64,000 nucleotides of DNA from Bombus terrestris (taxonomy: Eukaryota; Arthropoda; Insecta; Hymenoptera; Apidae). Location of the stretch: the NCBI RefSeq assembly GCF_910591885.1, contig NC_063272.1, positions 15,016,364 through 15,080,363 on the forward strand, read 5' to 3'. The notes under the pieces were generated by a model. The model made no database searches. It saw nothing but the letters and a program-made list of their open reading frames with translations, and was not told where the DNA came from. The position numbers and the translations under genes were made by a program. Positions 13,655-25,700 of this stretch are shown one piece after another; within the stretch, counting starts at the first letter, position 1; every line of letters begins with the position of its first letter.

Positions 13655-14184
13655 TTAACCCTTCCACTTCGAGCGCCGCTTATAGGCGGCACCTGCGAGA
13701 TGACCTGTGGGTACAAGCGCCGCTTATAGGCGACATCCACGAGATGACCTGTGGGTACGAGCGCCGCATATAAGCGGCGACAACTCCTGAGTCCGGCACC
13801 CTATATATCCGACATCCAAATGATGCATAAACAAGTGCTATCTGTCAATAATATATTTTTCCATCATCGGCAGAACATCTTCTGTTGATTTTATTGACAT
13901 ATTGGATTAATCACTTCCTAAAGTTACTCATTGTTGAAGCAACATCAAAACGTTTCACGAAATACATTTCAAATATCCAAACGATCGTATACTATGCTAA
14001 AAAATCTATTAAATCCATTGGCAGTGAAGCGATATTTCATACGCGGTCCTTACAAGAATTATTGTTATTTAAGACTTAGGAAAACATATATACAGCAACC
14101 ACGCACACTGTTCGTATTTCTGGCGCGTGTTTCCCCTCAGTGACAGTACTTCGGCGGACTGGACTGCCGAAGCGAAAGGTTTAA
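13655..14184. mobile_element. piggyBac-like non-autonomous element (MITE) between TTAA sites
   Basis: The element body is 13659-14180 (522 bp). It is bounded on both sides by TTAA (13655-13658 and 14181-14184), the target site that piggyBac elements duplicate. The left end reads CCCTTCCACTTCG. The right end, read on the other strand, is ACCTTTCGCTTCG, a match at 10 of 13 positions. Next to the left end are three copies of a palindromic unit (listed separately). Next to the right end is a hairpin with 7-bp arms, CTTCGGC and GCCGAAG, at about 14146-14169. The interior is AT-rich, unlike the flanks, and encodes nothing longer than 70 codons, so no transposase is present. Assignment to the piggyBac superfamily is an inference from the TTAA site and the CCCTT-type terminus. 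No second copy exists in the window to confirm the ends. Confidence 0.5.
13671..13791. repeat. three tandem 44-bp palindromic units
   Basis: Units begin at 13671, 13715 and 13759. The first two are full 44-bp copies and the third is partial (33 bp). Each starts with GCGCCGC, followed by TATA and then GCGG or GGCG, so each contains an imperfect palindrome of about 16 bp that could fold into a hairpin. Units 1 and 2 share the linker GAGATGACCTGTGGGTAC exactly. The array starts 12 bp inside the putative transposon end at 13659. Subterminal repeats in that position commonly act as transposase-binding sites in cut-and-paste transposons. That role is inferred here. Confidence 0.9.
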
Positions 14185-15464
14185 AACTCTGTGATGACGT
14201 CGTGTTACAATTATCCGTTTTTTTTCTTTCATTTAATTACGCTCGTACCCGTGTAAATTATTCAGACCACGTTTAAGTATTACGGAGAATCGGGATGCGG
14301 TTATGAAAGCCGCAAGCTCGAAGAAATACGCTCGCAACCAGGGAACAGCTTGTTGCGTCCCGTCCACTAGTTGGCGATCGGTTAAATTGAAACTTTTCGG
14401 TGGGGTCGCGAACCTTGGACGATATTAACGCTCAGGGTGGAGGGTTGATTCAAGAGTTCCATTATGATCGTGATTTTGTCGAATGTTTATTTTGAAGTGC
14501 CTTATTCTCTAAGTGCCTGATGTGTCAGGCTATGGGCTGTGTTCTTGTCAACGGTTTCGATGACAGCGACTATCGAAATGTTGCGGGCGTCTCGAAAGTT
14601 GTGCGTCATGTCCGTACCTGGTCGAGGGTGTAGCGTAACGTCCAGTTAGCGACATCGTCCTGTGATCTAGTGTCGAGTTCTCGACTGGTGTCAAAGTTCA
14701 TGACACGTCGTTTGCTATTTGCGAACCCGTCGAGCGCCTAAAATGTTAATTAAGTCGCCGACATGGTTCCAGTTGTAAACTTTATAATGTGCAATGTTGA
14801 AAAATTCTAATTTCTCGAAAAATAGCAGATACGTATGGTAAACTTGGGATAATCTTATATCCTAAAGATAGGTTGATTCGTGGCGTGAAAGAACTGTCGC
14901 GAACCGCGGGATGCGACGCGTACAATCGCACCACGAGTCGACAGCCCGCGACGAGAGTTGAAGGGCTTTCGCAGCGCTCGAGTGACGAAACAATCGCAGT
15001 CGCGCGAGCCTTTGATGCGGAACTGTTTCAGGTGCGAGAGCCACTTTCCCTGGGGAATACGGTCTCCTCGACACGTGACTCTTCTCTTGGAGCACGTCGA
15101 TCCGAGGCCCTGACCACCCGGAAGAATCTTGCGCGAAAATGCATCACGCTGGGGAAAAATTGCTAGTTCGCGGACTGAAACGCCGAGATATTTCAGTGGT
15201 TGTCATTTTGTCACGTTTCTGTTCTCATTCTGCGTTATAACAGAGAACTATTAAACGATCAACCAAAATACACAGGAGAATTATCGATATACACGTTCAT
15301 GGAGTAGCGAGCAACAGACAATCTCTTGCCAGCGCAGTCGATCGAAACATTCGTAGTCGAGTAATTAAATCCTTTTTCCAGGAATGCAAGTTTCCGCTTC
15401 TGTTCGGAATGCTCTCTCTTTCGGCGCACCGCATCGCGCATGGGGTGAAATCAAATAGTGGAAA

Positions 15465-15467
<3 letters not shown>
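14185..15467. other. non-coding stretch, nothing assigned
   Basis: There are short frames only, including an overlapping plus/minus pair around 14862-15166 with no domain. No splice-bounded exon, RNA gene or transposon terminus was seen. Confidence 0.5.

Positions 15468-15497
<30 letters not shown>
15468..15497. repeat. (GA)n microsatellite
   Basis: About 15 uninterrupted GA units on the plus strand. Overlapping open frames here translate to Arg-Glu or Leu-Ser runs, which are artefacts of the repeat. Confidence 0.95.
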
Positions 15498-15500
<3 letters not shown>

Positions 15501-15645
15501 GTGCGGCGAAAGGAACGCGAGGCTCGCCTCAAATTCGAATGCTCGTCGTCGGGAAAATAAAAGAGAACAGAAAAGGAGTACCACGAGCCGGAAGCTGGGC
15601 AGATTGAAAACGGCCATGCTACGAGAAAATCGATGAGAAACTTAC

Positions 15646-15753
15646 TCCTGTCGCAATTCTTCCGGACAGTTGGTAGTTGTCGCGGTCCAACGAGCCGTGT
15701 CGAAAATAGCGGCCATCTGTTTCGGCTGTAATTAACGAGATTCGCCGAGCTGT
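15646..15753 (-). CDS. possible internal coding exon, 108 nt, family unknown
   Basis: On the minus strand a candidate acceptor (TTCTTGGCAG) precedes 108 nt, followed by GGA|GTAAGTTTC, a donor matching the consensus from the GT onward. The length is exactly 36 codons. The phase-0 frame is open across all of it and uses many C-ending codons (GAC, CGC, AAC, TAC, CTG, TCC). The product is polar and I do not recognise it. A second frame is also open. The acceptor has a weak pyrimidine tract and the donor lacks the usual AG before GT. With this many GT and AG sites in 64 kb, a chance pairing is quite possible. Confidence 0.15.
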
Positions 15754-18700
15754 CTGCCAAGAACACTCTACCGAATAAGTACTTTGCTGTTCCTCTGGTA
15801 TCGTCGGTTCGTCGAAGAATATCGATAGAGCAACGCTATGGAAATTTTTCGCAAAAAATTATTCACGAGACGCGAACGAATCGCGAGGGCGCAAGAGGTT
15901 TGGAGAATGGGAAATTTACAAGCGAATTTCGAACACCGATATCTCGATATGGCCGGTTTCTCGGCACGGGGGTAGGTGGAACGCAGCGGTGTTTCTTTCA
16001 GTAATGCATTTTAGAGCAGGCCCGGAGCAGTTCTACTTCTCGGTACATTTCATCTATGCATGAATATCAGAGAGAGTCCTGGCCATGAGCCGGACGAGCA
16101 ACGCTCGGTTCCCTTTTCCATCTCGTTTCACCCCTAATTTGCCAGTTCTTTCTGGCCGGGCTCGCGACCGCCGCTCGGATTCAAAGCACAATTAAGCCGC
16201 GGCCATTAAAAATTTAACGTCCCGGAGTCTCGTAATACGTCGCCGGGCTGGCCATCAAGCTGCTACTTTGTACGGATGTCCGGCGGAGAGGAATGGCCGG
16301 GGTAGCGCGTGAGCGCGCCTGTGCGATCGGCTGCGACCGGACCGAGAGAAGAGATAGTGTACGTGCGCGCTCCAAAATTACACGCTGCCTTTGATGGGAT
16401 TTCTCCCGTTATACCTCGTGCCGTTAAGCGCACTGTACGCGCTTTCGTCGCGTCATTCCACACAGATTTTTCCCTTTTCCGAAAATGCACCGGCGGATTC
16501 GGGCCTGTCCTTGATCAAGCGTCATCCGATACAGCCAAAAAGCGGCTAGAGCGATTCGTGAGTAATGACGCCCATCATTCGCAAATCCGATGACAAAGTG
16601 AATCCGTTTTTCAAAAGGAAATCCATCGCAGCAATCGTAATATCAGCGACTTTTGCGCGGTGTACGGGCAACCTGTTGAAAATTCATTGCGTCCGAGGAT
16701 TATTTCCCATTGTTGGCTTCACTTGGCAAATTATTGGTTTCTAGTTGAAACGGGAAGACTGCGAGATTGTACCTCGGTGCAACGCGGGACGAGGAATAAA
16801 ATTATCTCGCGAAGCGTAAACCGTGTTGCTTTTTATTGAATAAGACGATGCCGAAGATTATTGTGAAACATAAAGAGAAAAGTGGGATGAGTCTCGTATC
16901 GTGAGACTCATAAAAGATATTTCCAGCGATCGAAACCCGCGCAACAATCGCGACTTTAATTATCGGCTAATAACGTACAGAAAGAGTCTGTACGCATCCG
17001 TTAACCCATAAATAAAGCATCTATTACCAGTGGCTGTGCAATTACAATTCCACGTAAATTTTTCTTCCGTCTCGAACGAATCATCGCGCGAAACAACTAT
17101 CTACGGAAACCACTTTTTCGTTTTTGTTTCCTTTTTATTTCTCTCGTTTGCACGTTTCCTTTTTCTGTTCCCTCCCTCCCCCCCTTTCCTCCTCTTCTTC
17201 GTTCTATTAAATCGCCGCGTCGCGGAGTTTCCCTTTGACAAGGGTTTAATTTAACTGCGTCTCCTTCTCTGATCACGTCAAATTATTTTAGTCATTTTCA
17301 TTACAGATAAGATACTCTTTCTCTTTCCACGTGAACGAAAGAAAGGAAGAGATGAGGAAGAGAAGAGGCGGAAGGGTGGAGGGGAAAAAAGGAAGAAAAG
17401 AAGAACGCGGCGGGTGGAACGGTACAGGAACTACGTCGTAACGAGACGTTTGATGGACGCGCTTATTCTCGAGAGGAAACGGCTTACGGTCGACGAGGAA
17501 CGAAGCTTGGACGAGAAGCAGCCTGATGGAATTGAACAGTGGGTCAAAAATTTCGCCTCCAGCCATTTTTTTCTTTCGTTCGTCAATTAGATCGGTCCGA
17601 TCTTATTAACATTTTAATACCTCCGGCGAGATCGTTCCCTAAACTCGTCTTCTTTTTATTCCGATTAAACGACTACCGTGAATCAGATCGAGCCAGTGAT
17701 CACGGGGGACGACTTTTCGAATCTACTCTAAAGTTTATGACCGCGAAGATAAATGGATCGTACGCGCGGATTCGACTCGATTAATCCGCACACATGGGAA
17801 GCATAAAGAAATCAGAGAACACTGAAGGGACGTTGTTAATTCGAGAACAAGATTGAACCCGTTTTCTCGTCGTTTACGAATTTACAAATTACCCCTGGTA
17901 GTCGGCACAGGAACTACCCTCCGCTCGATTTAAATTACAGTCAGCGAATTCTTGGCGAGCGGCGAGCTTCGTCATCCTAAAGTAATTATACACTTAACTT
18001 TTTCGCCCATCGGGCGCAAAGGTTATCTCATACCGTGCACCCTCGACGAACGTCACTCATCCCTACGAAGGGCCTTAGGGAAGGAGAGAACGGGCGAAGA
18101 AAGGGTGCGACAGGGGGTGGCACCAAGGACGAAACGCTCGAAAGACCTTCTAAAAGTTTTAGGACTCGCAAGAGTGCCAGGACGAGAAAGCGAACTCGGC
18201 CAGCGGACGAGATGCGATTTTCGTTATTTATAACAGCGAAGTCGCGTTCCCGAGGCTCCCTTTTCTCGCGGCTGGAGCCAGAAAATAGAAGAGTATTAAT
18301 ATTCACGAACATGGAACTAACGAGAGTAACACTCTCGAAACGCGAAATTTGTAATTACTTACGTGATTCGCGTCGGACAAGCGCATTCACGGAACATCGC
18401 CATTGTTGTCGGACAACGAACTATCGGAAGACCAACAACTGCCATTGTATATGGACGCGTGCACGATTTGGAATTAGTTCGTTATTTTTGCGGTTCGGAC
18501 GAAACGTAAGATCCTATCTATGTCCATGAAATAATAATTATCCGGATACGGCTCGTCAGCCCTCGGATTACAAATGCTCTTCGCGGACTCAATTTGCGAA
18601 TTCCGCTGGTCCTGTGTTCATTGTTAGGCGAGGATTAATAATACATCGAACGCGCCCATCCCTTCAGCCCGCCTCTGACTGGGGCCCCGACGCACCCCTA

Positions 18701-19620
18701 CGTGCGCGCGCCAACCACGAATAATAGATTCCGACTTGGTCCTTGGGAATTTTTTAACCAAAGCCTGGAAAATCTTACTGGCTATGGTTCCAACGTAGAA
18801 CATAAATTAATGGCGAGGATTTAAAACGATTGACAAATTTAAATTGGTTATCAAGCCTTTGAAACAACCTTTGTGTCGACCGATTTGAATATCAAGAAGC
18901 GAGAACGTAATGGAGTTTCGAGTGGATCGAGTAAATTTTATCGACTACTACCAACTCTGACATTATTTTTCCTTTCGTCTCGCGTTAACCGTGTCAAAAC
19001 CGCAGAGCATGGGTGCATGAAAGATTAGAATAGGGTGAGCAGGTTTTGATAGTTTCACCCCTTATTGTCGCATAGGGTTAGTCCCTCCGGGGCGCAAAAA
19101 CAACCATAAATATATCGAAACATGCGACACGTGTCGACTAATTGGAAGCAAATACTTGAGGGCGCGTTTTTCTCCCCTTTAATCGCACGACCATACTTGT
19201 CGCGTTTTTTGTTTTTCCAGAATATTAAGCCGCATCCGTGCGCTTTATGCAGCCGTCAAATTTTGCGGAAGCGAGATCTGTGAGAAAACCGAGAAACGGG
19301 GACAATGGCGGCCAATGAAAGAGAAAAAGGTGCGAAACCGGTCTTCGACGGACCGCGATGATTCTGTCTTCCCTTCCCACAATCCTGCCGAGTATTTTCA
19401 GTTCATTAGCAAGTCAAATAACCGAAGTTCCTCGCCAGAAACAGAGAACGCGAAGGAGAGTCGCGAGAACGCCGGAATCCTTCTCTTTTTCCCTTCTCCA
19501 TTACTCCCTTTTTCCCGCGGCAGATAAGGATACGTCTACGCAACGCCCGCGGAGAAAAAAGAAAGAAGGGATCACGCAAAGAGAATTCCAGACGAGAGGA
19601 GAGGATGGATTTGCGTTTCT
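15754..19620. other. non-coding stretch, nothing assigned
   Basis: This is CpG-rich sequence with short frames. A pyrimidine-rich tract at about 17155-17200 and a purine-rich tract at about 17338-17405 lie on the same strand, about 140 bp apart. Overlapping frames around 18028-18529 are rich in Arg, Lys and Ser and resemble no known protein. I assign no gene here. Confidence 0.5.
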
Positions 19621-19714
19621 TATACGAACATATACTTACACGTATATGTACTTTCATGCATATATATGTATATATCTGTGTATGTATGTACGCATATATA
19701 CGAGTATGTATACG
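19621..19714. repeat. degenerate TATG/TATA simple repeat
   Basis: About 90 bp made almost entirely of TATA, TATG, GTAT and ACGTATAT words, mostly alternating purine and pyrimidine. It is a cryptic microsatellite. The open frames through it translate to Tyr, Met, Cys and Ile runs, which are artefacts. Confidence 0.85.
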
Positions 19715-19715
19715 G

Positions 19716-19762
19716 TTCTCGAGGTGCCAACACCCACCCTCGACGTGCTAGCACCTCGAGAA
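19716..19762. repeat. 12-bp inverted repeat, hairpin-forming
   Basis: The left arm TTCTCGAGGTGC (19716-19727) and right arm GCACCTCGAGAA (19751-19762) are exact reverse complements separated by 23 bp. Each arm also contains the self-complementary CTCGAG. The hairpin starts directly after the TATG repeat. Function is unknown. The total length is short for a microRNA precursor. Confidence 0.85.
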
Positions 19763-22700
19763 TTTAAAAGGGGATGGCTGGCTTAGGGTTGAATTTCTTC
19801 TATCTGCACTTATTTACTCGGTCGCCCAACTTTCTTCAACGGTCGATGCTATTAAAAATAAAAGTCTGCGGGATTTCAAGAGCGCTTCCCCAATTTCAAA
19901 CCGTCTCTCCTCATTTTCACGTTCCACTGATTTTTCGCGTTACATTTTAACGGGGAAACGGCGATACCACCCCATTTCGTTTTTACGTTAAATAATAATT
20001 ATGGCGTCGTTTTAAGGGCGTCCTAAGGGCACTTCGGATGCTCAGAGGACCGATCCGATCTCATAATTAATAGAAACTATACCATATAGCAAAAAAGAAA
20101 AGAAAAAAGGAACATTCCATGTATGACACATCACTTCAAAAACTTATGTCCGATCCGACTTTCTTCTTTTAAAAAAAACCTGAATTCCGGTTGCAGTGTC
20201 ATGCACTCACGCAGATACCTGAGATTATTTCCCGAGCCTGTTCGCAAGCCGTGGACTCTGAATTTAATCTCGGGTACCACGGACGAGAGGATAGATTAAT
20301 ATAGCGTCCTGAGCACGTACCGAAACGCGCACGCGAGATCGAGGATAAAATTGCAATGAAAAAGTGAAGACGCCGCGACGAGGAGGAAGTTAAACGACCG
20401 GGAGACAGCATAGTCGACCAAGGTATTGTTTCTTATAAGAGCGTTCCTTCGCTTCTGGACGAGAGAAGAGAGTTCGTGCAACTCTCTAAGCAGACTATTT
20501 CAGGGAGGAAAGGCTTAGAGTTGAGATTCGAACGACGACCAGACGAAAGTATCTGTGAAAGCTGCTGTAGAAGCGTCTTTCAGACACTCGCCCGTATTAT
20601 TACATCGGCCAAAGGGATTATAACCCTCTGTCGATACATGTCAGCCTTACGTCAAACTTTATTAAAGCGGATGCAACAATTCGCCGCAAGTTTCTAGCAT
20701 TTCTCGCTATTCGGACGTTGACCGTTGCCAGGACAGACGCGTGCTTTCTCTCAATGCTAAACAAAATTGTAGAACATCTCGAAAAATCCGTGTTCACGAT
20801 CAAAGAGAGCGTATATCTCGGTGAAATCTTGTGATATCGTTTCTACGATTTCGAGACCAGCAAAGAGAAAAAGGAAACTACCTTGTCGAAGATTCAATTT
20901 CCAAAATCCTCGTGCATTTTCCACGGTTGAACAATATCCGTGACGCGTCTGTGGTGGATCAAGGAGATTCCGAAAGAGCGACGGATAGCCTCTGATTTGA
21001 CGCGGAAAAAACGTCAAAGAATAAAAGAATGAAGGGAAAGAAAAGATAAAAATAAAAGGCGGAAACGAAAAGGACGGAAAAGAACGTACAGGCATTGTTT
21101 TCCAACAGACCGTTCCTGGTCTGAGAAGGGTCGAGTTTGCGTGAAACTAGCGTTTTTGTCGGCGGTGGCCAGCTATCCGACTGCGTGACGACGTTTCGAC
21201 ACTGTTTTGCCCTCTCACGCGGTTCATAAGACGACTTTTTGCGCCGGCTAACAACCGACACGCGTCCAAAAGAATCCGCGCGACCCTCGTCCCACGCTCC
21301 TAAACGTCCAACGTCACGTTACCGTAACAGCAAGAAACAGTCGACAGAAGTCACCGGTATGGGGTCGTTTTAGCTTTCGATTCGATGGAAAATTTCAGCA
21401 AAGGGAATACTAAACGAGAGCGGATTCTTCGCATGTCGCGAATCCTTTTTGCCTCGGCAAAAGAATAAACACAGAGTCTTTAAATTGGATCCCTGCGATT
21501 CTGGATGGCATTTAAAGAAAGAAGGTAGAAATTCTATTGCTCCCCCCTGTTACACAGTGTTCCATTTAATTTTAAAGTTGGGGTATCGTGCAGAATTAAT
21601 GACGATAGGATGAATCCCTGTGATACCTGAGGGTTCAGTTTTCACTCGACTTAGCGATATTCCTCTATCGACATAATAAGTGTAGGACGCTTGGCGATTG
21701 CTACTCGACGCTGCGAGAATCCGCCATATATCTACGTACTTCGAGGCACTAGACGCGTCGTTCTCGAAAAGCATCCCATAACTGTTCCCAAGACGAGCTA
21801 CGTATACCAAGACTCATCTCGAGTATAACTATAATAATCGACGATGAACACGCAAACACAATGTCAAGAATTAATCTTTCTCGATGAAGCTGAACGAGTC
21901 TCGAGCACACTCACCCGCGATCCACGAAGCTGCTCGAGAATCAAGATGGGGAGGGGGCGGTAGGAAAATTCGTTCGAGTTTGAAAATTTCGAACAATTCC
22001 GAGCATCGTGTCCCGAGCATTCCAGTGGAATTACGCTCAACTATAGACGAAGAATCGAGGCGGGATGACATAGGTATTGTTTAAGCCTCTGTTCACTGGT
22101 AGGACGGGCGAGCACTCAACTTTTTCGGAAGGAACTTTTCCCTTCGTCCGTTTCTCAGTCTTTTCACTTTCTTGCTCGGACAAAACGAGCATGCGAGGGT
22201 GCACGGAGAAAGTTCATGTCAAACGCGGGACCAGACGGCTGAACCTGAAAATCAAAGTTTGACAGGATCCGTTTGCTCTCCGCGCGGACTTTGCAGACTT
22301 CCGCCGTCTACGAGCACTTTTCCTTCGCCCGTAACGACACCGTAATAGCCTGGCCACTCCCAGAGTGCTTGAGCTTTCGTCGTTTCTGTCCGCCTCGTCG
22401 ACCATATCTATTATTTCGGGGCAACTACTACCGGCGATTTTACTGTCTTTAAAAACCATGCGAATGGAATACCATGATTTTATCGGCGATACGAGACGTG
22501 CAGGGAAAAGAGGGATGCAAATTACACGAGGAGATAAAATACAAGGGACGAGCTTAATCGTTCTCCAAGTGACAGGGCTGATCGTTGGCGTGAAACAATA
22601 TTGGTATTTCAGATATTTTATTAAAGTTCCAAACGGGCCCGGCATCAGGCCATACAGAGGAAGAGGCGAAGGTCGGGGAAGGGGTGGCATGGTTCACAGT

Positions 22701-25700
22701 CCTGCGAATACGAACCCATTATCGATTATTGACTGGAGAAACGGAGACGGAGGCAATACACCCGATCCTCCTGCGTTCTTTCATTCCGACCTCGTCCACC
22801 TGGGAAATCCTGAATCCTGATGAATGAACTCGCAATATTTCATTATTCGAACGCTCGCCAACCCGTGTCAAGATTTGCGACACACGTACGGGACGTTTAC
22901 CTGATACAAAGATTTCGATACGAGTATCAAACGAATGAAGAGTTTCGTCAATTACCTGGCGAATAAAACGAGCGCGCGGATTTTATCGCAGTTATCGATT
23001 TCTATCATTCAGTTGAACCAAAAGATTTCTATGCAAATGATTACGTCACTAGACGACTCTAGAATATCATATCTGCGATGTTCATCTTTTCCTATAATTT
23101 AGGATTAACTGGAATGGCCAGAAAGGCGTGCAAAAGCAGAGTGTGCCTTTTCTTTGTACAGGTTGTATCAAAAGGAAATTTAAGGAGGTTACCAATAATC
23201 GAATCTACCAAACCAATTTTGTCAGAGCCCAAAGCGGGCTAACAGCAATGGTAGAGGAAAGTCACGAAGAAAATCAAAGAGGTCGGTCGAAAGCCGGGAA
23301 AGCCAGGCAAAGGAAAAGGGAGTGGAAGGGAGAGAATTGGAGGAAAAGCAAACTGGAAATTCCAACGGATGAAATTAATACCAACGAAGCGGGGAAATGA
23401 GGCGGAAGGAGAAGAGCAAGGCCGCCGCCTTCTCGATCTTTCTATTTTGCCGCTAGGCCAGCGGATACCGAGAACAGATCAAACGCAATTTCTCTTAAAG
23501 CTGTTACTTCCTTTCGCTGTCCACTCGGAACAAGAACGTCGGTCTTGGGGGAGTCCATTAGAAGCGGACGCTCGTGAACCGGAAGTCCCGCGGGAGTCGG
23601 GGACGGAAGAAACGCGACGACGCCGGTAACCGGAGAAGTAATGCCAGAGACAAAAAGACAGCAATCGTGTCATGGGAGAGATGCAAAGGAAAAGAAGCGG
23701 CAGCAAACAACCGTGTTCGGGATTCTTCCTTACTTTTCTTAAAACTAAACTGCGCCGGTTTATACGATAGTCGACCAGAAACTTTCGTTCCATGAAAAGC
23801 ATACTCGATTTCGGCCAACGATGCGTTACCGGGCTCTTTTACGTAACTGGAAAGAATTAAGCCGCAAACGAATCTTTCTTCTGGTCTCGATCAGACCAGG
23901 AACGATACTCAACGTTTACGCGCATTGTCCGATTGTCCTTTATGTCCTATTCCACTTGGTGCCTTTAAAACCCAAGCCAAGTATCCTCTATCCTCCGTCG
24001 TTTCTTGCGCTCATTTCGCGTAAACGCCAACATGGACAGAGAGAAGGGAAAGGGGAAAAATGAGAAAGGTACAGAGTCCCCGTGTACTTTGTTTTCCCTT
24101 TCCGTTCTTCCGCTTTTTTTCCTTCATTCTCTTTAGAGGATAACGAACCACCTACAGTCCCGGCTAACGATGGGCACTTAAAGTTTAATCTACCTAATTA
24201 ATAGTGCTCGTCTATTACCGTGAGGGTCCCCTCATATTTCCTACCTCCTCGCGAGCTATATCCACCAGCTACAACCCCCTGGAGCAAAAAGCGCCTCGCC
24301 TAATGCAGGGAAATGGCTGTTTCCTAAGTTTTCGCCGTTCTTTTTTGCCCGAGCTCGTCTTTAGATTGAACCGTGCTCGCGTACCTTTGCCAGCAAACCA
24401 CTTAATGTTCCTCCTGGTCTCCTTTTTACCCGCCAACCGGTAACATCGGACCAGAGATGACATTCCGAAATCGAGTAACTCGTGTTGGGTCGGTGATAGG
24501 ATCGTAAGATCAACGAAACCTTCAGGAGTATTACACCTTCGAGTCTTCCAACGTCCTAACGCAAATATGAAAGAGCTGGTTAACAGATACTAACAGGGAA
24601 AGTGAACGCGTAGATCGTCCTGACTTCTCGGCGACGCAAACTTTTCCGTAGAATCGATAGAAACAATTTTTCCGTCTGTAGAATTCCCCTGTAACGAGGA
24701 GTGAAATTTCATACGTTCGCGAAGCTTCTGCGAAGGTTCGCGCTCGAGCGAGTAACACGACCGGTCGGCGAGAGGTCGAAGTCTTTAGTATCGCAGCACG
24801 TGAGCCTGCTCTTTCATTTCCTGTTAAGAAATCTATTTTTCCTGGTGGAACGGTCAAGAGTCGCGCGAGATCGCTATCTCCCGTTATCTCGCCTCCTGTT
24901 CACCTGTTCCTCTCTCTTCCTCCCCCCGTGCCATTCTTCCTCTGTTTCCCTCTCGTTCGAAACTGTGCGTCCGTGAGCCGCGAGAGAGGCCAGTCTCGCT
25001 TCCCCTTCGCCCGTTCCGTCGATATATCTCGAATTGGCGGGCGCGACCATTAATTTCATTTTATCGCCGCATGGGATTCGAAACGAGCGGCGCGGTAATG
25101 CGTTTTAAATGTAAAACAGGCTAAGGCCTTCGGCGTTAACGGGACGAGTCGCCGATAAAATTTGATTCGAACCCGCTCTCCGTGGCTCGTCTGTCCGACC
25201 TTGATCTTTGTAACTCACCCTCGCCCGTGCCCGTACTGTACCTTCGATCCTCGATGGTGTCCATCGAGTTCCGATCGACAACGACAACGAACCCGATACC
25301 TATCGTAAATCACCGTGCAGCCTCTCCCTCTCTTTCAACGGGTCCAAAAAGTCTATGGAATACTCGTTAAAATCGTGTCCGGGGTTCGTGCACGCGTCCA
25401 CGTCCAAAGTCGATGGCGAGGATAGCGAAGCTAATAAAGACGACGCGCGACTCGATATTTCAGCCGGTGGCGCGCGTTTTATCGGCTCTTGCTGGGGTAG
25501 TTTCGCTCTCTCAGCCGCGTTGCAATAAAATTGATACTCCGCAACGTCGTTGAAACGACGCTGCTACTTCCTCCAGCGGCACGCAGCTGCACCGACGACG
25601 ACAGACATAAATTATTATGCGCCTGAGATCCGAAGCCAACGATCGGTTCGATCGGTAAAGCTGGTTCGTTGGTAAGAAGGATTCGGGAAGCCGCTGTGCG

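Noticed and set aside
13215..13667. 150-codon hydrophobic minus-strand frame
   Set aside because: No transmembrane pattern consistent with a known family, it is also open on the plus strand, and it overlaps the transposon terminus. No splice sites.
21910..22071. Minus-strand ATG frame of about 54 codons ending at GCGG|GTGAGTGTG, a possible first exon
   Set aside because: The donor is fair, but the product is unrecognisable and the overlapping plus-strand frame is equally open. Nothing else supports it.
25140..25180. GGTTCGAATC on the minus strand, resembling a tRNA B box
   Set aside because: The flanking bases do not form a T-arm stem and no A box or acceptor stem lies at the proper distance.
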